From: Litoditis marina | Lineage: Eukaryota > Nematoda > Chromadorea > Rhabditida > Rhabditidae | DNA length: 64,000 nt | NCBI GenBank assembly: GCA_964036275.1 | Contig: OZ038434.1 | Coordinates: 5,354,560 to 5,418,559, forward strand | Direction of reading: 5' to 3' | In this document: in pieces, positions 24,201 to 35,162 of the stretch | How positions within the stretch are numbered: position 1 is the stretch's first letter | Layout of the letters: every line of letters begins with the position of its first letter | Position numbers and translations under genes: made by a program | Notes under the pieces: model-generated | What the model saw: only the letters and a program-made list of their open reading frames with translations | What the model was told of the DNA's origin: nothing | Databases searched by the model: none

Positions 24201-27200
24201 CGAGACGCTGTTTTCCGAGGGAAACAATGTTCGCTTGAATATCTCCAGATAAGGAACACTGCACGACCACCACAACGCCTTCTCGGATATTCTGCAAAAG
24301 AAAACACTGTGTATGCTTGATTTTATCCCAACCTGCGTCTCTCATTTTTCACACTATTTCGCAACTTTCGTATCGCAGCGGCATGGGAGGAGATGCATAG
24401 AACTTGTTTGAAAGAGACGCAGATTGCGATGAAAATGTTCATGTTAATGAATACGGTCTGTGAGCTGGAGGGTTACTCAGACATTGTGTCGGTAGTACCG
24501 CAGGACAATAGCCAAAATCGGAACTACCGCGCGACAATACCGGTACTACCGCAGCAGAATAACCGGCCGGGGCAGGGGGCCCTGTGAGCGGTACTACCGC
24601 CGGATAATATGTTATTGATTGATAATTGTTTTCGAACCGCCCTCCACTTCTCGTCTGCGCAACCACTCGTCGGTCGGCTGTTCTTTTAATTACTTTTCCC
24701 CTTATTTTGTAACTGTTTACTTCAAACTTCGTTCAAAATTGATAGATTAGTTCAGAACGTTCTTTTCATTTGCTTGATTTAGGGTAGAAGTAAATTTTAT
24801 TCGATTTAAATTTCGTATTTTTAGAGCTATTTCTCACATTTTCATGATTGTTATGTAAAATATTGAGAATGAAACGATAGTTTTTTATTAGTAGTAAATT
24901 TGGTTGTTTTCATATCATTTCGCGAACAGAGATCCTTTGTTATGTTGTATGGAAGTGTAAAAATTAATTCTTCTGTGTAAATATAAATTTCAGATCAGTA
25001 TACATGGTGATCGACAGGAAATTCATCTTGTAGGGGGCAGCTTTGAGGTACGTGGTTAAATTTATGTAGTACAACTAGAACAGTCGCACTCATTCTGTCA
25101 AATCAGGCAAAATCCACTTTCTGTCTTTCCATACGATGTAGTTTGATGATGGAACACATATTGAAAATTTCAGTAAACATCAAAAGTTGGAGAATAATTC
25201 AAGAAACGTAGCAATGAATCATCCCGAAACACTTTATATAAGTTTGCCCCAGTTTTCCATGTGTGTAGTTTGTACAAAACTGTTTTAGTCCACGCGAATT
25301 CCTGCTATCTAGACAGAAAATAGCTGTGATGTCGGAGAAAATTCAAACATGGGAAAACATTTCTGATTGTGTTTGCTGCTTCAAAATAGCACTGTGATGG
25401 GTCATGTGTGTGTGGAACATAATTTATTTTACGTTATAGAGAGAAGGACAGTTCTGTGGAAGATGAAGCTCTTCCAACTTCTATTAGAAACGGATGGCGG
25501 GAATCTGGTGCAGGTAAGAAACCCAAGTTTTTTCTACTTTACCATCTTTTCTATTTTCAAAATGGGAACAAAAGTTAAAGAAAATTTGACGTAAAATCCT
25601 TTTTAGTAGCGGTACACACGTTACACGTGCAAAACAAGAACGTTTTATTTTTGTGTGTAGGTTACAATCCAACTGCGTTTTCTCATGCGGTTCAGTGGGC
25701 GAATTTGTACTTTGACACCCCTTCTTTGTTTTAGTTTCCCTGACCCCCCTTGCTACGCACCTACAGTAGTTGGTTGCAGTTTGACCCCAGCTCCTCGGGA
25801 AGTACGCTAAGAAGGTGTTAGTGAATGGTACAGAGTATATACTGCTCGTCTTGAAACGATTGACGTATCCGTAGTGGTACAGACCAAACCGAACGCTACC
25901 ATAGCACACCTTTTTCTATACTCGGTTTCAACCACCCGCTTTCTCTTACAATTATTGGTATTGTTATCGTTTCTCGTTACAAAATTGAACCAAAAAAAGT
26001 TCAGGCACAAATAGAGTTGCACGAAGACTTCATAAAAGGCTTGAATCTTATATATCACCAAGTTCCATGAATAAAATTGGAGAACGTATACTCTTTTTCA
26101 TTCCAACTGAGAGTGCCACAGTACCAACACACATTCTTCGTAAAAGGGGGAATTATTTTCGTGTTTTCAGATGATTCCATGGGCCATGGCATGACGTGAG
26201 TGGGTCAACTGCAAACTTTTGGAAAGAAAGCACTCAGACAGAAGAGCTTCTGAAGCTCCTCGGTCATCTCGAAACTACTCGTGCATCAGAAAACGGACAT
26301 TGAGCTTGGTATTCAATGTTAGAATGATCCCTTGTTTTTGAATTGAAAGGAAAATTGGAGGTAATTTTTATCTTTTTCAAAGTCGTGTAATTTCTTTCGT
26401 ATTGTGAAGATTTTCCTTGAACTAAGTTTGGAAATAGACAATTGGGTAATGTTTTTAACCAGTTAACGATAACTATATTTTATGCTAGAAACGTCTATTA
26501 TCATGGTTTCGCAGGTTCCGTTGCAAAGGATAGTATATATTATTTTAATTCTGTCAAAAAGATGACGCACTATCTAGAAATTGCTAATTCATACTATAAT
26601 AGTTCACACAAACAGAAAACTGACTAATAATATTTGATTTTATCTAATTATTTGATGTTTAATGTTCGAAATAGTCGCATTCTAAATAGTTGAGAGATAT
26701 TTCCTCTTTTATTGTTTTAATTAACTCTTGTTACCACCAGTTTTATGTTGAAATTTTATGCAGGTTAATTTTGATTTTCTGCTTTACTTACTCCTACTCC
26801 TTCCTTTCATTTTCTTTCATACTATTAGCTCAATTGTGATCTGAATTCTGTTCCCACTGATATGAACATGAATTATTATGTTTCCATTGGAAAAAGCTTA
26901 TATTTCGCTTCCTCCGTATTTTGAACTGTTTGTGGTTCTTTGTTGTATATTTATATGTTGAACTTGCGAATAAATTTGATTGTTATAAGGTTTTTTTTAT
27001 GAAAAATAGTGGTTAAATTTTTGTAGCGAGCAATATTGCGGGTGGCTGTATTCCAAAAAGCGGTACTACCGCCCGATAAAAGCGGTAGTTGCGCCAGACA
27101 ATACCGGTACTACCGCCGTGTATCGGCGGTCGTCCCGCTATTGTCTGGCGCAAGTACCGGTATTGTCGAGCGGTAGTTGCGGAATAATGTCTATGTACGG

Positions 27201-27707
27201 CCCGTAGTCAACGATAGTGAAGAACTAATTGTACTGAAAGAGTGTAGTTTTAGTAGCTAAATTTGGGTTTTGGTGAAGCAAAACTCACATGTCTAGTATT
27301 TTCGCACGATTCCTTACTCCTTAGCGACAACCTCTCGAAGGATTGCTGTACTTCTAGTGGGCTCGTGGGGGTACTTTTACTCGAACGGAAATCCTGAAAA
27401 CAATCCAAAAGTATCGAATAGGTGAAATTTATAAAAGAAAAGTTTTGGTTTCTGGGACTTTTCCACTAAAAAAAACGCGTTGGAACTTTCACCATGTTTG
27501 ACCAACCGGCACTTGTTTGTTGAACATTTCTCTGTCCGAAACCTTTGGTGGACTGAATTTCTCTCGCTTCTCGGTGTTGTTCATACTGAACACAAATTGA
27601 CTACCAGCTCGATGCGACTCAATCTGGATCAATGGTAATTTTATTGAATAATTTGCCTGCTGGTTGTTCACGTATTGAATTGACTTCATTTGTTCCAATG
27701 AATCACG
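21274..27707 (-). CDS. Unrecognised gene, 3' portion (seven phase-consistent exons)
   Basis: Seven minus-strand exons join without a phase break: 27707-27507, 27393-27289, 24291-24131, 22554-22387, 22098-21981 and 21513-21274 form the clear set, ending in TGA at 21276-21274; exons further 5' were not resolved. About 265 residues are seen. The N-terminal part is polar and Ser/Thr-rich (SSKSTPTSPLEVQQSFERL). The rest is rich in beta-type segments (NIREGVVVVVQCSLSGDIQ, VEVLEGAPLLVTV, YCLVFILNQLGD) with cysteines near CENEEMLCEP and LCCILNTV. No catalytic motif or membrane segment is evident, and I do not recognise the family. The last exon is long (80 codons) and GC-rich compared with its surroundings, which supports it. 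The 27507 donor (GTTGGT) and the 3 kb intron 24292-27288 are the weaker points. Six exons are listed with coordinates; a seventh may join from 33574-33674. Confidence 0.6.
22971..23012. repeat. GCC/GGC trinucleotide repeat
   Basis: A run of about nine GGC units. On the minus strand it lies in an open frame (22888-23292, 134 codons) where it reads as polyalanine. That frame has no recognisable domain and falls inside an intron of the minus-strand gene, so it is more likely part of a repeat than a gene. Its GC content contrasts sharply with the AT-rich surroundings. Confidence 0.6.
23305..23375 (+). other. tRNA-like sequence (pol III A-box and B-box), not a functional tRNA
   Basis: TGGCGGATTGG fits the A-box consensus and GGTTCGATTCC fits the B-box exactly, at normal tRNA spacing. 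A short D-stem (GCG/CGC) and a 4-of-5 T-stem can be drawn. No acceptor stem or anticodon stem pairs properly, so it is not called as a tRNA gene. A tRNA-derived relic or SINE head is the likely explanation. Confidence 0.45.
23553..23888. mobile_element. Long inverted-repeat element (family D)
   Basis: Arms of about 110 bp (23553-23667 and 23777-23888) are near-perfect inverted copies, with a loop of roughly 110 bp. The outer ends are ATTAGTATAAAAAACGAG and its complement. The near-identity of the arms implies recent insertion or gene conversion. Immediately outside the right arm, TATAGAAGTCTTGCG is tandemly duplicated. Confidence 0.8.
24476..24606. repeat. GGTACTACCGC repeat cluster, copy 1
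   Basis: Clustered units of CGGTACTACCGC and its complement, joined by GACAATACCGG and GATAATA linkers. A second cluster lies at 27054-27191. The units pair in both directions, so the whole block can fold. Probably a small fold-back element. Confidence 0.65.
25440..25513 (+). CDS. Isolated plus-strand exon candidate
   Basis: A TTATAG acceptor, a 74-nt open interval reading EKDSSVEDEALPTSIRNG, then a strong donor (CAG/GTAAGAA). It lies on the opposite strand inside an intron of the minus-strand gene at 21274-27707. No partner exon was found with confidence. Confidence 0.2.
27054..27191. repeat. GGTACTACCGC repeat cluster, copy 2
   Basis: Same motif set as 24476-24606. Here GTTGCGCCAGACAATACCGG and its inverted partner (TATTGTCTGGCGCAA) flank a centre of TACCGCCGTGTATCGGCGGT, giving an extended hairpin. 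Lies within minus-strand intron sequence. Confidence 0.65.
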
Positions 27708-28092
27708 CTAGAATCATTCGGTTGTTACATGCCGCCAGCATGATGAACTACCTGCAGTTTGCATTGTAAACTTGAATGTAAAGTAAGTGTAGTTCCTCTC
27801 GGAAACTGTGAATAATATCCGTTCCGGGGTTTCTAGAACAGCTAAGGTTTTACAAAATTTTCTTCGAAAGCTGTGTTTTCATTGAAACATTATTATCTGT
27901 AGTTGGTGTCGTCGTAGTAAGGATGGAAATTTAAATATCGAAAATTGGAGGATTTCTGTACAATTTTACCGGTACAACTAATGAGCCTTTTCAATTTTTG
28001 AGAATTGTACTAACAGAGTTGCAAGTGTTTCGAATTATCATTGTGCGACTATGGACCAGATCTGGTTTGTAGTTTGAGCTGCTCACACATCA

Positions 28093-28273
28093 GGCGGCGT
28101 AGCAATACCCACAAAAGTTCATGATATCACCTCATGAGCTAGTAGCACGATCTTCTTCTGAGATTCTATTGATTGCTATGCTACAACATTGAGAGTCCGC
28201 GAGTACCTCATGAGGTATCTCATGAGAAACTCATATGAACTTCTCATGAGGTTGGACGGTTTGCTACGCCGCC
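28093..28273. mobile_element. Small inverted-repeat element (family B, better-preserved copy)
   Basis: Ends GGCGGCGTAGCAA and TTGCTACGCCGCC are exact inverted copies. The interior carries ACCTCATGAG, TATTGATTGCTA and TCTCATGAG motifs shared with 18569-18743. About 180 bp with no open frame, so a non-autonomous MITE-type element. Confidence 0.8.
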
Positions 28274-28583
28274 AGAGCGTGCAGATCACGACCAAGATGC
28301 AGGAGCTACAAACATATCAATAATAACTCACCCGATAACCAGTAGAATATATCCTACTTTTGAGGCTTCTCAGTTTTAGACACTGATTACTTTCTCGATC
28401 GATTTTCATTGATACAAAATAGTATACTTTATTTGCATGGGATTTCAGCAGGCATAGAAGAATATTTCTGGAAAAATGAGTTTCATTGAAAGATGTTTAA
28501 CATTTATTCGAAATCAATAATTCGAGTGGTTGATTCGTTCTTTACTGTAGAATCTGTTGAAAGGGGGCAGAAAGGAAAGCTTG

Positions 28584-28607
28584 TTTAGGTACCCCGGGGT
28601 ACCTAAA
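28584..28607. repeat. 24-bp perfect palindrome
   Basis: Twelve bases from TTTAGGTACCCC are followed exactly by their reverse complement, with no spacer. It is directly followed by an alternating GC stretch (GTTGCGCGCGCC). No gene function is assigned. Confidence 0.8.
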
Positions 28608-28989
28608 TATAACGTTGCGCGCGCCAAAACAGGCAAACACGTGTCAACCGTATGTAAATTAAGTTCGTCAGTTTGAATTTAAAGTTATACTTATCGGTTT
28701 CTCTTGATAAGCTCTTTCATATTGACTTTCCTTTCTGCCCTCTTTCATGAGCTAGTTTCAACTGCTTTTATTATGACATTGGTTGCATGGTTGTGAACGT
28801 ATTGTGACTTCGGGATATCCTTTTGGAATAAACTATCAATATCCAGAAACGACTGAAACCTCAAGCACGTCTAAGTCCTGATTTGAGCAAATGAACTGCG
28901 TAACCATACCCTTTTTCTTCTCCACTTTTCTCTCCATTCACTTATTTGGAGTGCCACATACTATGTGGAAGTCACGTGTTTAATCGCGA

Positions 28990-29180
28990 ATACACACGAC
29001 TCAAAGCGCGGTCTGCGGCGAAAATGTTCTGCGCGCAGTCTGCGCGCAGAGTGCGCGCAGGCTGCCGGCAGTTAGCAGCGTACGGGCAGCCTGCGAGCAG
29101 ACTGCCCCAATTCATAAAAAAAGGAGCTTGTCGTCTCTGCTGGCAGACTGCACGCAGGCTGCCAGCAGACCGCCTGAACA
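28990..29180. repeat. CTGCGCGCAG-type GC-rich repeat, copy 1
   Basis: A block built from CTGCGCGCAG and CTGCCAGCAG units beginning with CACGACTCAAAGCGCGG. The same end occurs inverted at 33487-33505 in the related block at 33330-33505. Open frames through it on both strands are composition artefacts. Confidence 0.65.
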
Positions 29181-29199
29181 TAGGTGGAGAAACACGGGG

Positions 29200-31060
29200 T
29201 TCTGAATAACTGAATCCGAGTAAAGGGTTAACCCGGAAAGGGTAGTCGGAAATTCTAGGTAACCGGAATACCTGAGTGACCCACTTACATGGGTAAACAT
29301 AAATCAAACCGGGGGTGATAAGAAACCCGAGACCGTGACAGATCGGAAGTCTTGGGTAACCGTGGATGATAACGAACATGGAATTTTCGGGTACCGTGAA
29401 CTCTAGAGAGTCGTGGTTCATAAAGGGCCCGGAACCGACCAACTTCACAACTAACCGCTTTTTCATTTCGAGTAGGTGGCAGTACAGTAGGCGAATTCAC
29501 TCGAGAACCGGGTCCTTCCCGAACCGATCCGGTCACTCGAGAACCGAACCGAACAGAGTGAACCGACCGAACCGACATTCTAAACCGACTGGTTCCCCAG
29601 TGAAAGGTTTGAACCGGACCGAAATTCATCATGATTTCAACACATAAATCGTATACAAGGTAAAATTAGTGGATTCCCACTCATTTTACCTCGTATACTA
29701 TCTGGTTCGGTCGGTTCGGTTCGGTTCTCCAGTGACCGGTTCGCGGTTTGGTTCGGGAAGGACCCGGTTCTCAGTGAATTGGCCGGTCGAGTAGGTAACC
29801 GGGGAGTAACCGGAAACTAGTTACAATAGAAACTAAAACTGCAAACCGAGTTTCAGGTTGAATTGAATGGTAACCAGTTTTTCGTTTCAGGCTTACCTTC
29901 CGGATAACCGAAAAAAAAGGTTACCAAAACCCATGTTAGATATAGATTTCACCCCCGGAACCCTAAGAAGCCTAACGGGATATTGCCGAAAAATTGAAGG
30001 GACTGTGAATCTCAAATAACCGGCAATCCAAGGTAACCCAGCCCTATATAACCGTGGCTCATAACGGACTCGGAATTCATGAGAGCCGGGTATCTTAGGT
30101 AACCGGGAAGCACACTACAGAAACGAGAATGATAAGCAACCGGCAGTGCTAGTTACCCGCGGAGCACTCGGTTCAGCAAGTGCGATTCTGGTTCGGGAAG
30201 ATGGTTCGGAAAAAAATGACCTCGGCCAGAGCAAACTACAATGTTTTTTTTCGATTAGTTCAATGTTTGAGTGTTTATAAACTATCTTTTCCATTCATTC
30301 TCATTCCATTTCTGACACTTTTAATTTTTGACGTTCACAACTGACTTGTTTATTCATAAAATACGTTTATTTAGTGTGTGGAAATAATACCACCTTCCGC
30401 CTTCAGTTCGCTGTCAATAGTCTCAGACGTTTCGCGCGAAATGTACATTGTACACTGCTCGACTGAACACACTATTTTAGATGAGACGTCGTGGTCTAAA
30501 TTTAATTTTCTTCAAAAAGTTTGCTTCAATTTTTCTATGCAACTATGTTTATTCTTCATATTTGTTTGTTCTATTTTGTACAAAAGTAATGGCTATACTG
30601 TTTTTTTTCAGGTTTCACGAGCTTTCTTGTGTTTCCCCACAACAAGTATGTATGTGAGCTTGTTTGTGAGTGCGGTCGGTTCGAGAAAAGAAAATGCATT
30701 TCGAGGTATGTTTGCTTATTATTTTATTTCTTTTCACTCTTCGATGTTAAGTAGTGTAGAAATTTTATCGATCGTCCGTGGGGTTGTTGTGTCAAATCAA
30801 ATATTGTACTCAATGAGCTGTGCTAGTCGACAATCTAGACAAGTTTTAGGGCCAATTCCACAAGGAATCGGGTATTTTGTTAACCCTACGGGGTAACCTT
30901 AACGAGGTTACACGGGTAATCCTTTTAACCCAGTGGTAACCATCTTTTACTATGTCTTTTGGAGGAAATTTTAGGTTACCATGTGGTTAGCAAAAGAATT
31001 AACCCGGTTAATGGTTAACGGTTAGGGTTAACGGAATACCGGGTTAAATAAAGAATTCGC
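29200..31060. repeat. GGTAACCGG-rich repeat region with a large imperfect palindrome
   Basis: Variants of GGTAACC, GGGTAACCG and GGTTAACCC recur throughout. Inside it, 29484-29640 (CGAGAACCGGGTCCTTCCC, GAACCGAACCGAAC) is mirrored in inverted form at 29690-29790, around a centre near 29668 where GTATACAAGGTAAAAT faces its complement. A similar GTAACCGG cluster occurs at 42965-43045. No gene is supported, although open frames of 90 to 170 codons run through it. Confidence 0.65.
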
Positions 31061-31511
31061 TAAGTTTGGCGTAGTCACCTTTGAGTATAGCAATCTATTT
31101 ATTTTGAGCAATTTGTAAGGCAAAGGGACAATTTTTTGCGTCATGTCAAATTGCGCGTGGTCTCATTTTTCAAATGTTAAACGTGAAGAAGTTCAGAAAC
31201 TACGATTTTTAAGAATAGAGACAAGTTGTTATCACGGAAAATGTGCGCTTGGGTCACTTTCACTTTAGAAATATGTTAGCACGATTTTTTTGTCTGATAT
31301 GCGTGTGTTGTATGTGTGTAGTAGTGTATGATGCACATGCCTGTCAATTTTAAGACGTGCGCGTGGTCTCATTTTTCTGCTGTGTTTCATAAGGATAAGG
31401 CATACTGAAAATTGTATGAGTATACCGCTCCGTAAAAGAAACACTAATGCAAATTAGTTTCTGCTCTAAGTTTTAAATTTTTCTTGTAGTTTCATCCTCT
31501 TTAAATTTTCA

Positions 31512-32948
31512 GTACTATAACTTTCGTGGCCTGAACGGGCGGACGGACTGGCTTGAACGGGCGGACGCTGGGATACGAATGGTTGGCCATAGATAAGGTA
31601 TGACTGGAATCAATTGTCAACATGAACTTTTTAGTTTGTCTCTCATTTCATAATGGATTATAATCGAACTCAAAATCCCGTAAGTTTTGTTATCTCATGT
31701 AAAAATTGACTACATTTTTCCACTTGTTCCGAAACGCAGCAGCAATCAATATTTCTTTCAAACATTCTTAGTGAGTCTAAGAGCGTACCAGCGTACTTAA
31801 AATTCCGTAGAACACACCAGCAGAGTGTGAATATTCAACTGTTCTTCAAGAGGAAGGCGTTCTCCTGTTCAATCACGTTAATCGCATAGATTCACGTAAT
31901 CCTAGCACCAGTTATGAAGCTCCCCATTCCCTTTTCAAAAGTGGGACAGATTGTCTGGTCAACCGCCAAGGTTTTCTATAAAAACCGGAATTTATGCAAA
32001 TTATGGTAATCTGCATCGCTTTCTAGGTCATTTTTGAAGTCTGAAACTTCCCGAACCAATTCTCACCTCTTTTCAAAGCCACTTCTCTCTAGTTCTTGTG
32101 GACATGATAATCAATTGTTGATAACATAACATAACAACCTATACTTATCTTTTTGTCTTTTATTCGACTTTTTACTTTTGTTCCTGTATTCTTAAAACTT
32201 TCAGTGTGCTGTCTGACGGCCAGGGCCAAATCACTACGATGTGTCGACGCTGGTTGGCAGCACCACTGACGCCAGGAAGCGATAGTCTGACCGCCGAATG
32301 CATGTAGGTATGACTGATTCATTGTTTTTGGTTTTCGGGTAAAAGATCCTCGTTTGAAATGTATTATTGACCACCAAGATACGCAAGAACGCAAGTTGAT
32401 ACGCAAGAACACACACCAGAAAGATATTATTCTTTTAGTCCACAAGAAACCCATTGTCCGCTTACCTTGCACATTATGTGAAACTTTATTGAGAAATAGC
32501 GAAGTTTTTGCGCGAAACGAAGCTCTTTTTCAAGTTCATTTAGCTCATTGGTTTGGCAATGATGTTACCAAAGTTGAAATTAGATCTCGACATCGTAATC
32601 TAGTTTCTTTACGTTGCGCAGTATGACACAATGTAATGCACACAGCGTTCAACTTGAAGATATGTTGTTGCCATGAAATTAAAGCTGCTTAATTCCTAGG
32701 TTGCCTATTTCAGAACATTCCCATCGTATTGGGGATCCGGAATTATTTGTTCTACAACCTCACCGAGCGAAGTGACAGCCAAAGAAAACAACTGCTGGTT
32801 ACGGTATTCAATTTGCGTTTGCCATCTGTCATCTTATTATTAGCAATACTTGTCCCGATTCCGGAAGCTTTACTTCATTCCGTTATCTAAATTATCTTTC
32901 TTTTCCCCCCAGTTCTCTACGAGCTTCAGGTCATGGACTAGTAGTGAG
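31512..32948 (+). CDS. Weak plus-strand gene candidate (disconnected exons)
   Basis: Several intervals have acceptor and donor signals on the plus strand: 31512-31599; 32205-32303, reading VLSDGQGQITTMCRRWLAAP in one frame; and 32714-32797, open in two frames. An open frame at 32354-32626 contains CTLCETLLRNSEVFARNEAL followed by HLAH, faintly like a C2H2 finger. The pieces do not assemble into one unambiguous chain, and no start, stop or family was identified. The region lies opposite what may be an intron of a minus-strand gene. Relics or chance exons are equally likely. Confidence 0.2.
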
Positions 32949-33329
32949 TAAATATAAATTCTTTATTTCCTGAATTCCTACTGCTACTCTTTCGCATTAG
33001 TGACATTGCGTTACATTGTATTATTCATCCAATCATCTTATCCTTTAGTTTTATTTAATATTCTAGCTTTTTTTACTTTGCATAAGTTAATTTCCTAGGT
33101 AATACTACTGTGACCCTAAACGTGCATTTTCACACAAATAGTTTCATTCATGATATTTGTAACTTCACCACTAGCTAACTATAGTTGTTAGTTAACTTTT
33201 GTTTCTCAGTAAAGTTCTCATACAGGCCTTCGTGAGCATGTGCGTTGTTTTCTTTCATGTTGTCAAGTTAGAGGATGTCAAATAAAAGTTTCCTCAAAGT
33301 GTTTATTAATGTAGGGGTCGGTCTCACTC

Positions 33330-33505
33330 AGTCGCAGTCAAATCGCGGACTGCGCGCAGCCTGCTGGCAGAGAGCGGGGAAAATGCGGGCTGCGCGCAGT
33401 CCGCGCGCAGAAAGGGGCGGGTACAGGCGTCGCCGCCGCACAACGCGCCTATCTGCGCGCGGGCTGCGCCCTGGCCGGTGGCGGGCCGCGCTTTGAGTCG
33501 TGTGT
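33330..33505. repeat. CTGCGCGCAG-type GC-rich repeat, copy 2
   Basis: GC-rich block of CTGCGCGCAG and CCGCGCGCAG units, ending in CCGCGCTTTGAGTCGTGTG, the inverted form of the end at 28990. The shared end and unit structure identify a repeat family rather than coding DNA. Confidence 0.65.
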
Positions 33506-33573
33506 AAAATCTATATAGACTTGAAAATATCAAAGAATATTACACCTTAAAATATCGTCCAGGAGAAACATAC

Positions 33574-34080
33574 CTAGTTACATAATGAACCCTGGCCCAG
33601 TAGTAGAGTTCAGACGAATATTCCACCGGGATGGACAGCGACTTCTTCAGCTGCGCATCATTTACAATGACTAACTGGAACTAGTATTGGTTGTATCAAC
33701 AAAACAGGAGAATGTTAGTGAACAATTGTGTACGATTTCATTTTGTATACTGTACACGTTCATTTCATTCTGCTCTTCTGTGTTCGAAAGGTACAAAAAA
33801 AAGTAAGTCACGTGAAACGACGCAAGCAATTATACACTTTAGCATTCCTTTGTTCAGATGTGTTGAATATTTGTTTGACCAAGTTAATTATTTCAATGTT
33901 TTATTCAGTTTTCAATATTTTCGTTTAACAATCTATGAGCAATAGACATTATATTATTATTATTAATAATAATGTACTTACTTTGTTGTGAATTTCATCG
34001 AAAACGATAAGTTCATCTTCGTTTGCATCAAATGCAGCCAACGGACCCAGTGGTACGGGTATCATGACAAAGATAGGGAA
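33574..34080 (-). CDS. Two linked exons of an unrecognised minus-strand gene
   Basis: Exon 34080-33982 (33 codons, FPIFVMIPVPLGPLAAFDAN, then EDELIVFDEIHNK) joins in phase to exon 33674-33574 (33 codons plus 2 nt, LVIVNDAQLKKSLSIPVEYS, then SELYYWARVHYVT). Both have good splice signals (TTCCAG, GTAAGT, GTATGT). They may be upstream exons of the gene ending at 21274: one exon of length 1 mod 3 would restore phase to 27707. They lie 3' of the LDLa gene stop at 35163, so they do not belong to that gene. Product unknown. Confidence 0.5.
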
Positions 34081-35162
34081 CTGGAATGATATACGGAGTA
34101 TTGTTGTAGTTCGATCGGGTCGCACACCAAATATGACAAATTTCGGCTAAAAAGCAGAGACATCACACTACAAACACAGCAGGGTAGGGCAACATACACG
34201 GTTCTCTGACAAGAGCTAGCTCTATAGTCCACACGTGAAGATGACCCGGGGACAGATAACTAAATAGGAAGATTGGTTAATCCCCATAATTTACAAAATT
34301 CCACACAAAGAGATCATCCTAAGACCTTTTTGTTTCAAAATACTACATTAGGTTCTTTGAGATGTTTGATGAACATAAATAATGAGATACCTTATGAGAA
34401 CACTTTACAGGATTGTTATAGATGATACTAGCGCGTCTGCTCTTCTCTACACACGTTTCAGACGTTTTGCACACAGTGGACGACAAAATATTGAAGTTTC
34501 AGATGGTAATATTTCTCCTCTGTGCTTCGAAAGGGGGATAGTGAAAGCGGAGCAGCTGGTAACAATATTTAAAAAAGTTGAAGAATGGTTATTTGATGCA
34601 AACGTGGACGTGCAAAAAAGAGTTCGATAGATCGCATACATACCTTCCGATCCTTTTATTCTACTTCGATGGAGAAACAAGGAAAATTATCACTATGAAC
34701 TGACTCAAAATACCTCCAAGTTAATCTTCTGGGTGTGAAAATGAGTATAAATGAAAACTTTGTCTTGTTTTCTATCCCAAAGTATCTCGAAGGAGAGAGA
34801 GAGAGAGAGAGAAAAGAATGTTATAATAATGACAAAAAAGATAATAATAATCCGAATAGAACCCTTGATTGAAATGCGTTGGAACCCCGTCATCCCAGCT
34901 GATAAGGGCAATGTTATCATTCTAAGCTCTCTGGGAGGAACAACATTAGGTCGCTACGAGTAATCGATAACAAAACGGTCGACATACTAACTTTCATATG
35001 AATTATCATGTGAATCGTTCGTATTCAAGGACAAAATAATGTAGTTTTTGTCTGAAGTGTCGAAAAATGTGTCGAAAAAAAGTATGTTTGTATAACGTGA
35101 AAAATAAGGGCTCCAAGACTATACTCTGTAAACAATAACAACATTCAAGTGTTTCAGAACGT

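Noticed and set aside
28972..29466. 164-codon minus-strand and 87-codon plus-strand frames
   Set aside because: Both read through CTGCGCGCAG repeats, where low stop density is caused by GC-rich composition.
30378..30896. 172-codon plus-strand open frame
   Set aside because: Its end runs through the GGTAACC repeat, and it contains an internal TTTTTTTCAG; no motif or conserved feature was seen.
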